Below, piece by piece: positions 43,956 to 55,900 of a stretch of DNA of 64,000 nt (the first letter of the stretch is position 1; each line of letters begins with the position of its first letter). The stretch covers positions 1 through 64,000 of the forward strand of contig JAQVHQ010000004.1 of the NCBI GenBank assembly GCA_028696165.1, given 5' to 3'. This DNA is from Lachnospiraceae bacterium (GTDB lineage Bacteria > Bacillota > Clostridia > Lachnospirales > Lachnospiraceae). The notes under the pieces were generated by a model, which saw only the letters and a program-made list of their open reading frames with translations, searched no databases and was not told the origin of the DNA. A program made the position numbers and the translations under genes.

Positions 43956-46900
43956 TTGAAAAATTTAAATAAGAAAATAAGTCATTCTGCCTCTGATATA
44001 GAAACTACAGGAGCAGAGGAAAGACAATTATATAAAGGGAACGAAATCCGTAAACGGTTAAAGGGTGGATTTACTTTAGCTGAGCTGTTAATCACGGTGG
44101 CGATTATGATGATTTTGGCTGGGTTTGCTTTTGTTGCGGTCGCCAGGTATCAAAAAAGTTTGAAACTTACTGAAATGGATGGAACGGCAAAAGAGATATT
44201 TATTGCAGCGCAGAATCATATGACAGCGGCAAAGACTTCCGGAGAATGGGATACCTATCTGGAAAAAATAGGCGCAGATGATTCTTCATCGGTCATAGGT
44301 GGTGCGATGGAGAAACCAGGTGATTTTGAAGGGTCAGATGATGATTTTGCGGACACTGATAATCACGGTTATTACTATGTGAACTATAGTAATAAAACTG
44401 GTCAAACAGGTATGAATCTGGACAGCTCTATATTGAGTACTATGCTGCCGTTTGGCTCTATTGATGATACGGTCCGAAGCGGTGGCAGTTATGTAATTGA
44501 ATATGATATTAAGACGGCATCTGTCTATGGAGTGTTCTATACGGACAATTCAAAGGGGATGTCTTATTCTGATGTTACGGCATTAAATGCTAATGGCAGA
44601 GGAGATTCCACAGAAGCTAAAAACACTCGTAAAAATTATAAAAATGGAAACAGTAATGTAATTATCGGATATTATGGCGGAGCTATGGCTGAAAATCTTG
44701 GTAATGCTGATTTAGAAGTAGAGAAGGATTCTGATCTGATTATCGATAATAGCGACAAACTTCAAGTGTATATTTATGATCGCAACTATTTTACCAAAGC
44801 ATCCCTAAATTCAGAAGGTACTGGTGAATCAGGAGAACAGCAGGTCAAAACAAAAATTACTGTTCAGATTACTGGTGAGGACAGTAAGGAAACAAAAGTG
44901 ATTCCGCTGGAACAAACAGATGGTGTTAAGAGTGGGGTTAATACAAGCAGTGAACCTTGGTGGACTGTAGAAAAAGTTGATAATGAGTTGACAGATAATA
45001 AGTCTGACAAAGCATTACTTTATACTTTAACGCTTGATGATATTACCACAGACAAAGGGCATTTCGCAGACATTTTCCAGGATTTTATGCCTGGAGAGAA
45101 TTTGATAATTAAAGTGCAGTACAGCAGTAATGATGTCCTTTGCAATCAGAAGAATATAGATGGATATACCAACAGTTTATATAATACTGCATTAACAGGT
45201 ACTGATGGAAAGAAGGTAACAGTATCATCTATCAGACATCTGCAGAACTTAAGTCCTGAGATTTCAAGTGTACCTGTTACTGGTACTAATGGAACATCAA
45301 TTACTAACTGGATTGGAAATGTTACTCAAACTCAAGATATCGTATGGGCGACTGAAAAAAAAGGCAGTGAGATTACCGCAGCGACTGACGAGAACGCGGG
45401 TGATTCGGAAACAGAAGATGAGACAGAAGATAATACTATAAGTGACAGGAAACAAACAGTTGTATTTGGTTCTGACACAAATATATATAATAAAAACAAT
45501 GAGGCTGTTGATACACAAGACGGAATGTTCTTATCAATTAGTAACATCAATATTAATTCTTATGATGGTGCCGGTTTTTCAATAGACAATTTGAAAATAA
45601 AAGCAGTGAATGTGAAAAAATCAAAAGACAATGAAAATTCAGCTGGAAATTACGCTGGTTTATTTGCGACGGCAGGAAATGCAGATGTAAATCGTATTCT
45701 AACTGTAAGCAATGTAAGGCTGCTTAATTTCAAAGCAGAAGCCAGGGATGGAGCTGGTGCATTATGTGGAGCTGCGCTGGGCAATGCAAGGCTAAGTGCA
45801 TCCAATGTATATGTGGAGAATCCAACTATCAAGGCAACAGGTAATGATGGTATGGCCGGAGGTCTTTCAGGAAGCGCATTAGGCGGAATAATTACAGACT
45901 GCGCAGTTTACTTTACAGATGATGATCCTAATTTGGAAGACAGTATGACGGCGGCTCAGAAGTATGAATCTGGGGCTTATAATTCGGATGAGGATAGTTT
46001 ATCCGGCACATATGGCATAAGTGCGTTAAAATATGCAGGCGGACTTATTGGAAGTCTGAATACGAGAACAGGAGACGGTTCTGATAGCAGTGAATCAACA
46101 ACAATTATTGATTGTTTTGCAGCAGTACCGGTTAACACCGCAAGTGGATATGCCGGGGGCTTAGTTGGCGCAGATCTTGGTGGTTCAGAGATCGCAAATT
46201 CATATGCAGGCGGATATACCAATACAGAAAATTATCAATCAGATTCTTATAATATCAGTGCAGCAAAAGATGCAGGAACAGCAGGCGGTCTTGTTGCATT
46301 AGTGCAAGGTTCATCAACGATTAAAAATTCTTATTCCACATGTTCGGTTTACGGTGATAATGCCGGAGGCCTTATTGGTATTGAAAATGCTGCAAGTACC
46401 TATATTAATTGTTATACCGTTGGCAAAGTGGGAACTTTGGATACAGATTCCAAAGTGGGAACCTTTGCTTCAAAATTGAATTCTACCAATATTCAGATGT
46501 GCTACTATTTAGCTGGTCTTAATAATGGACTTGCCGTTGTTGAAGATGGCAGTAATGCAACGATTGAAAAAATAACAGGAAAGAGTTTTAATCAGTTACA
46601 GACAGCAGATTTTGTGACATCAAATAATGAAGCGAATATTGATCGAAAGCCCCAGCCTGTATCAGAACTTAATGTTGTAGAAACACACAATTATGATTCG
46701 GCATGGGATGAGACAGCGTATCCATTCCCGACTGTTAGCGATACTGCAAGGAATGCAGCTACTGCTAATAATGTGAAAATAACATCGGATGTTACCAGTG
46801 TTCATTATGGTGATTGGGCAGGTGTTACCTTCGACGCAGAATTGGCTTATTATGAAGTGTACAGAAACATGGATACATCAGCGTATAGTATAGGATTATA

Positions 46901-49900
46901 TAATAGTGAGTTAAATGTAAATTCACTGCTTGAGAATCCGGCTGAATCCAGTAATGTAATTATTCAAGATGGATATGTTACTTTATCCAATATTCAAGGT
47001 GCATTAGATATCAGTGTCAATAACGCAGCAGCACAGGAAACAACAAGTATTACAGCGTTTACACAAAATAATGGAAGTCTGTTTATTCGACCGGCGCAAA
47101 CCGTGTCAGGAAGTGAAGAACTGACTTGGAAAAACGGTGGAGTAGATTTAGAGGATAATGCTTTTTTAACTGATGATTCAACAGTAGAAATAAGTGATGC
47201 TACTTATTATTTGAGCTTTTGGAATCTGCTTGCAGCAGATGCCATTTCTTCATTAGATAATTATTACAGCAAAGTTGAAATGAATATGGCTGGAAGCAGT
47301 CTGTATTTCTATTGCAATCCGCACTATGCGAAATCCAATATTCAAAAGTGTGGTGATAATAATGCTCAGAAAATTGATTTGAATAATACAGGAACGGAAA
47401 ATAATCCAGTAGAAATCAGGACAGAACGTCAGTATAGTATGATGACGCAGGATTTGTTAAACCCAACTAACAGTTCAGGAACGGTATATTCAAAATATTG
47501 TAATTTATATTACTCACAGAGTTTTGATTTGACTTTTGGAAATAATTCTCCATACGTATCTAAATACTTTGATATGGCAAGCAGTACTTCGGTTGAAAAT
47601 GGTGTGGGCGCAATGAATCCTGTCGCAGCATCCGCAAATACACCTGCATCCAATGCCAGAGATACCGTAGGATTCTGTGGCGTATACAATGGAAATAATC
47701 ACAAGATAAATAACCTGACGATAAATAACCCATCAGGTACAACCACTGGTATGTTTGGTAATACCCAGGGGGCATTAATCGAAAATGTACATTTGAATAA
47801 TATTAACATTACCGGAACGAATTATGTCGGAAGTGTTGTGGGAAGTGCAGCACACGGAAATGTCAGTTTAGGAAGCAAGAAAGCATACACTGTAATTGAG
47901 AATATTACAGTTACGAATGCTGTGCTTTCAGGCGATAAGTATGTAGGAGGCTTGACAGGAGCAGCATACAGTTGTTCCACAAATGTTAATAATACAAATG
48001 ATTTTATTAAAATATCAGGCTTAAGAGCGACTGGAGATTCTGTAATCGGTGGTGTATTTGGTATGGTCCAAACATGGGGAAAAGATGTAAATGGTGGATT
48101 CTTATATCAAAATATTTTAATAACAGGACAAAACAGCTTAAATGAAAATACTACGCATTCTACCTCATATGCAGACGCTGGAATTGGTGGATTTGCAGGT
48201 GAGATTCAATTATCTGAATTGACAACCGCAAGTCGAAAATTGAATTTCAAAAACATTCATATCGGATCCAAGGGGAATCTGGCTATCAATATTGCAAACA
48301 GTTCAGGAAGCAAAAGAGTATACGGTGGATTGTTCTTGGGTAATTTGTACAATAATGGCAATGCAGGAACCTTTTCCGGTTCTTTTGAAGACTGCTCTGT
48401 GTCTAATTCCAATATGAATGTAAATGGTGCCACAGAAGCAAATTATTCCACTAATTATTCTTATGGCGGTTTAATTGGTAATATTAATCAAAAAGATAAA
48501 TCAAATTTGACTGTTATATTAGATGGCAAGCTGGTTATGAAAACGAATTGCGCTATTAATTATAAGGGTGCTAAGAATCCAACGGGTAAATGTTCTGTTG
48601 GAGGCCTGGTTGGTAATGTCAGTGCAAGTAAACTTATAATAGAAAAGAATGAATGGATCGAACCTGGTTATTCAGATTTTACAGCAGACAGCGCAGTTGC
48701 ATATGGCAGTCTGGTTGGAAGTGTATCACAAAATGCAGAGATTTCCTGTAAAAGACTTAAAACTTTAACATTAACAGCACCAACAGGAATAACAGCGAAT
48801 AACATGGGTGGACTGATTGGTAGAATTACCAGCGGAAGTCTGAATATGGAGGGCTGTTCTATATCTGATATTAGAGGAGCAACTAATGTAGTTGCGTCCG
48901 CAGATACAGAAGATGTTAACATTGGCGGTGTGATTGGTCTGGTCGATGCAGGAGTAACTTTATCCGGACTTGATATTACCAATGCATCCTTTACCTGTGC
49001 TGGCGGAACAAACGTTAGTGTAGGTGCTGCAATCGGAAAAGCGAATGCAGCAACCATTACCAGTTCAACTGTAAAGGATGTATCCTTAAAGGGAAATGCT
49101 GATAATGTAGGTGGATTTATTGGAATTGCTTCAGGAACTACTTTGATAAATTGTGATGTTCATTCACAATCTTTATCTGAAGGAAGCTACAATGTGAATG
49201 GCAACGGAGAATATACAAACAATAGTGGCGTCAGTGATAAAGCAGTTATTGGACAGAAATCTCAATCTTATGTTGGTGGATTAATCGGAAGTGCTATGGG
49301 TGCAACGATTAATAATTGTTTTGCTGCTATTCCTGTTAAGGGAACTACAAGTTATATTGCTTTGGGTGGACTGGCAGGAGATGCCAATGGTTGTGTGATT
49401 TCAGAGTCTTATGCATCAGGCAATATTTTAAATCATGATTATGCAGGTGATATTGAAACAGCAGATTCAGCTGGCAATTGTAGTTTTTCTGGTGGATTTA
49501 CCGGAATTATAGAGGGTAACAGCAGTATCCAAAATTGTTATGCAACAGGTATTGTAATGAGAGGAGCCATTGTTGGTGGCTTTGTTGGTGAAGTATCAGG
49601 AACCAGCTCAGTCTCTTATTTGAACAATGTGTATTCTACAGGTCGTGTTGATCAGCAGCAGGATCAGGGTAATTCTGTCATGCACGGTGGATTTATGGGT
49701 AAAAACTGTGGAGATTTAAGAAATGAACCATTGGATTTGACACAGGATCAAGTTGGAAAGTTCTATGAATTATTAGAATTAGATTTGACAAGTGATCAGG
49801 CGTGGATAGACGCAGGGTTAGGTGATTTCCTGGATGTTCGTAAAACATGTTATGATGCCATGGTACGAAGAAAAAATATGGGTAAATATAAGACCATTAA

Positions 49901-52900
49901 AGAATATTTAATTGGTAATAAAGCTTCCTATAATGTTGATTCCACTGCGGCAACAAGAGGTGCGGACAGCGCTCAGGTTACCGGGTCTAACCCATCTGTT
50001 TCCGCTGTAGTGCAGGAATTATTTAATCTGAAAAAATATGAAGATATTCGAAATCTGATTAAAACCTGGCGATTAACAGTTAAGAGCGAACAGCTGTATT
50101 TCTACTATAGTGTAGTTGATATAGAAAACTTATATACCACAGATGCAGTAGAAGCTGCTGTTGCAAAAAAGACACCGTACACAATTGTAGGATATCAGTA
50201 TTTGAAAAAGGCAGATGGGAAATGTTATCAGACAAAAGGTATTATCACTCTTACAACTGCAAAATTAAAAGGTTCAACAACCTATGGAAATTATGTCCAA
50301 CTGCAGGATTATACAGCCACAGATCCAGAGGAAGTAATTGTTCCGGATCAGGTGGCAAAAGAAACCTACACAGGATGTACTTATTTGAGAGAAGATTCAA
50401 GGGGATACAATGCCTGCAATTCCTGGGCTGATTCCAGTGATGAATATGTGATGAATGTTACTTATCGTGACTTTGATGAATTTATGGATGAGGATGGGGC
50501 TTATCTGGCATTATTAAATAAGAACATAGATGATAATACCCAGGCAGACAGATTCAGAATTACGGATACATGCACATCTCATACATATGATTCTGCACTG
50601 AATTCGGATAAATATCCATTCCCTGCATTTACCTCAGCAACCGGTAATACATCCGATGGAAATACCTATTGGGGCGATTGGCCTAAGGTACCAGATAAGA
50701 TATCAGATGATTTCGGACTTGTTTATTATGAGAAAGTGGACGGAAGTTTATATTATCACGGATATACGGCGAATTTTGCCAGTGAATTGGAAAAAGATAA
50801 CTATACGGAAATAGAGACAATCACAAAGGATAATCCGGATAGTTCACTTGAGAATGGACTGGTTACTGAAAAAGGCAAGCATGCAGCAGAAGATGGTTAC
50901 CTGGTATTGCTGCCAAAAAATACGGATCTTCAGAATGTTGATATCCAATTAGGAGATAAGGAAATTAATAAGGTAAACAGTAAGAGATTGCTCACAAAGG
51001 TTAATTCTAATAATGGAATTGATGCTGACGAGACTCTTATGAAATATGATCTGTATTTCCTGGATTTAAATGATACTACTGATAAAGAGAAAGTTTTTGT
51101 GGAGAGTGCCGATACTATTTCGGTTGGATATGCAGATAATGGAAGCTTCGGAAAATATGCAGAGTTTTTAATGACTCCATATTTTGCTGATTCTATCAAA
51201 TGTATATCAGAAAAACACACATCTGCATCTGAAGACACCTATGTCATCCGTTCAGTACGTCAGATGGGGCTGTTAGTTCAAAAACCGGAATTCTATAGTA
51301 AGTCTGCATATACATTCCGGCAGGATTTGGACCTCGATTATACAGCAGTTGATTTTACAAATAGAGGTGCGTCGTATTCTGTTTCTTATCTGCAGCCATT
51401 GGCAGCATCAACAGCAGGCATAAAAAACAATGCATTTTTGTCAGATTATAGTGTGAAAAAAATCACGGATGAAGATACAGAGATTATTAGTGGATACGAG
51501 ATTAAAGGTATTGAAGCAACTTTGTTTGATACAATTGGTGAGGATGCCGTTATAAGCGGAGTTACCTTAACAGACTTGGAAGTAAGCGATTCTGTGGGAG
51601 TTGCATTTGCAAAAACTAATAACGGAATAATTGAAAGCTGTAGTGTACGTCCATCAGGTAATGACTATGGTTCTGTAAAGGTGAGCAGAAGTGCATCAAC
51701 AGCACTTGCAACTGCGGGATTTATCTGGACAAATAAGGGCACTATCAAAGACAGCAGTTTTATAGGTACTGTTGAATTGAGTCCTAAGGCGCCAGGAACT
51801 AATGATCAGAAATGGGGTAACTTGTCTGGATTTGCAGATGTGAATACCGGAACTATTGAAAATAGTTATACGAACTGTATTTTGAATTTCTATTCAAAAG
51901 GCGGAGATACTGATTATTATACAGCTGGATTCTGCCAGTCTAATCGAGAAGGCGGAACTATAGAGAATTGTCATGCAATCAGCCAGATAAACTATTATCT
52001 GAAGGGAACTCTTTCTTCAGGGGAAGGAAAAGGCATTGGATTTGTTAAATACAATGGTGCAGATTCCTCTACGAATACAACTGCGAACCCGTCAAAGGGA
52101 GCTATTACCAATTGTTATTCGGTATGTAATGGTATGACTTCGAAAGAATCATATGCATTTAATTACAAAAATTTAAATAACAGTACTTTGTCTGGTAATT
52201 ATTACTTGAAATGGAAAGATGGAACATTTACTAACACAGCAGGGGCTTCTGAAAAGACTTATGCTGAGATGAAGGAACAGGCTAAGAAGGATAAAGCGGA
52301 AGCTGATAAGGATAGGACACATGCTTATGCGGAAGAATTGCAGGATACAGCGTATCCATTCTCTTTACCTGCTGAGGCGGAACCTTATCTGACTATGCAG
52401 CATTATGGTGATTGGCCGGAATTAAAGAAATCAGAAGCTGGTGTGGTTTATTATGAGAAGATTGAAGGTGATAATACTCTTTATTATCATGGTTATAAGG
52501 GTGATGGAACAGAGTTAAGCAGCGATTTACCTTTGGCTACAGAGCCTAACACGTATGTTGAAGAAGATGGATATCTTCTTGTGATGCCTAAGAATCAATC
52601 TGTAAATGATATAGAGATCCAGTTTAGTACGGATGAAAAGGGCAAAGCATCGTCTTTTGTGGATTCTGATAATCCAGTTACTTTGTCTGGCAATTATGTA
52701 GGCTATAAGTTTACAAAATATTATAATTACAATGCTTATCTATATAATGAGACGGCTGAACCAATAACAGTCTGTGCAGATTCTAAAGCAATTGCAACAT
52801 TAACCATGACTCCATTTTTTGCGAATTCAGTACAATATGGAGAGGTAACAGAAAACAAATATTATGTGCGTTCAGCAAGACAGTTAAGTAATATGGCTGG

Positions 52901-55900
52901 TTATAAAGCATATGCGCGCAACGCAGGTTTTGGTTTTGTTCAGAATCTTGATATAAGTTATGAAAATGCTGACACAGGGGCTTCGACTTCAAGTGGATTT
53001 ACCGCAGCAATTGAAACTATGAATGCGGATTATACTTCTATGTCTTATATGGATGCAAATGGTGATAATTTAGTATCTTATAAGATAAAAGGCTTGAGCT
53101 CATGGCTTTTTGGTTCGATAGGTTCAGAGGCTGCGTTAAAAGGTATTACTTTGACAAATTCAACTATAAATGCAAACCAAAGTGGAACTGTGGCAGGATT
53201 TGCTTTGAGTAATGATGGTGTGATTGAAAGCTGCAGTATCAGGCCTGATAGTGCTGATGATAACCAGAACACAAGCGATGAATATAGTAGTGTACAGATT
53301 AAAAACTCACAGGGGAATGTTGCTGGATTTATTGTGTCTAATCGCGGTAAAGTTAGTAATAGTTATATTGTGGGAAGTATAACCGGTTTATCTGCAGCGG
53401 GATTTATATGGGAGAATCAGAATAATAATGCAGTTGTTGATCATTGTTATGTGAATACTATTACGACATCCACAGGAAATGAGGAATATTCGGATTGGCA
53501 ATCAATTATTTTGGCTAATCCGGAAAATGGTTATAAGACAAGTACAGAATACTATGCGGCAGGATTCATAAGCTCAAATCAAGGAAGTATTAAGAATTCT
53601 CATGTATTGAAGAGTGTTTATGCTAATACAACAAAAAATCACCACAAATTCTTATGGTATGTTCAGTATCAAATAGGCGGAACTTCCTATGGATTTTCTA
53701 AAGATGGTTCAGGTACAATACAAAATTCTTATGTCGCAGCAGATGAGCAAAAAGGATATATTATTGATACCTTTGGAGCTGCTAACAACACAAACAGCGA
53801 CAGGTATTATTATAACAATACAACCAGAAATAAAATCCAGAACATTAATACAACTGGTACTTCCAGGACATATACACAATTGCATCGTGATGCAATTAAT
53901 GAAGACAATCTTGCTGTGAACAGTACCACAAATAGATATCGTTCAGATTTACCGGAAGTTTATCCATTTACACTTTCAAGTTCTGATTCAAGTTATATTA
54001 CTATGCAGCATTATGGAGACTGGCCAGTTCAAAGTACAGAAGTTACAGGCAGAAGTATCGCTGAAACAGATAGAATGGCATGGGTTTATTATGAAATGAT
54101 TGAAGACGTTATGTACTATCATGGATATGCTATCGATCAGAACGGAAAGGATATAGAAGTAGGTACATATACAACGGATACATCTACATTAACCGGATTA
54201 ATCAGTCAGGATGGACAGTATGTGACTGCTGCAGGCTATATGCTTGTACTTGGAAATAATAGTGGTATTACAGGTAATATGAAACTCTATATAGACAATA
54301 ATGATAAAGATATGGCTAAAGATGGATATTTTGTTGAAATGGAGACTTCAATTGTTAGTAACTGTAAGGTACCCATTCCAAATGGTATGAAGTCATATGA
54401 ATTAGCAGCTAATAAATATAATACGTTTAAAAACGGAGGGACAAGTACAATAAGGTTTGCTAAAACCGGTAATCCAAGTTTTGATCAAACATATGCAATG
54501 ACTCCATATTTTGCAGATTCAATTCAAGTTGGTACGGATAGTGAGAATACATTCTATATTCGCAGCAAGGAGGATTTGATAAATCTACAAAAGACAAGTG
54601 AGGCGGAGAAGAGCTTTGCTCAGAATAAAGATTATTCCTTTATTCAACAGCTGGATATTCATTATCAACTTGGAGAATTTGAAGAGTATATTGCGTTCTT
54701 TGATGGAACGTATCATTCGAGTTTATATAATTCGGGATTGATTAAACAAAGTTATAGTATATCTGGACTAGAGTGCTCACCTTTTGGAACGATACATCAG
54801 TCTGCAAGGATTTATAATGTCACTATAGTAAATAGTAATTATGCCAGCAGCAAGAGTAACAAGCGGGCTATGGGGTTTGCAAAGGATAATAGCGGTGTAA
54901 TAGAGAATTGCTGTATTATTTCTAAAGGAGAAAATGAGAATTATGCTGATGTACAGATTGTGGGTACAGATAACTCTGCAGGATTTATTGACAATAACAA
55001 AACAAAAGGTATTATAAGAAATTGCTATGTTACAGGAACAGTTGTTGGAGGAACAAAAACCGTAGATCAATCAGTGGCAGGATTTGTTAAGAAAAATGAA
55101 GGTATAATAGAAAATTGTTATTCGAACTGTATCGTGGATAATAGAAACGGTTCAGCAGCAGGATTTTGTTATACCAATGAAGGGACTATTAAAAATAGTC
55201 ATGCATTATTGTCTGTTTCAGCAACAAAGGATGCTTGTGGTTTTGTTTGTGACAATTCCAAGGGAACGATTAGTGATTCATATGCAGCAATGAGTAATAT
55301 GCAAGGTGAGACTATTAATACATTCGGGTCTGATGGAACCTTGACAAACTGTAGTTATTTGTCCTCATATGTAGCAGACTTGCATAATTTAATAGAAACG
55401 GAAGATGGTTTGTCTTATGATGAATTAGTGAACAGTGTAACATCTCCAGCATCAATTCAAACAACGCATGCATACGGCAGTGAGTTTACGAATCAGATAT
55501 ATCCGTTTGATTTGCCAGTTGGTTCCAATGGAAATACAACTCCGCTTACCATGCAGCATTACGGAGATTGGCCTCAGAACCCTGACATTCAGAGTAACAA
55601 TATCTCCGAACAAAGTCTAGAGGCAGAAGTGATATCTGAAGACAAACCGGATGTCCATACAGCCATTGCATATCACGAAGACAACAGGAATGATTATGAA
55701 GGCTGGTATGTAATTACCGATTCAACGCCAGATGAAAATGAACCATACAGTACTCTTAATGTAAGTCAGAACTTTACTTTAGGTGATGATGATACTTCCT
55801 ATGGAATCCTCATTTCTGCAGGAGTACAACCACAGGTAGAAGGTGCACAGATTGAAGATACAGCTTCTGCAGCAGTGGAAATTGATGGCGTTACGTACGA

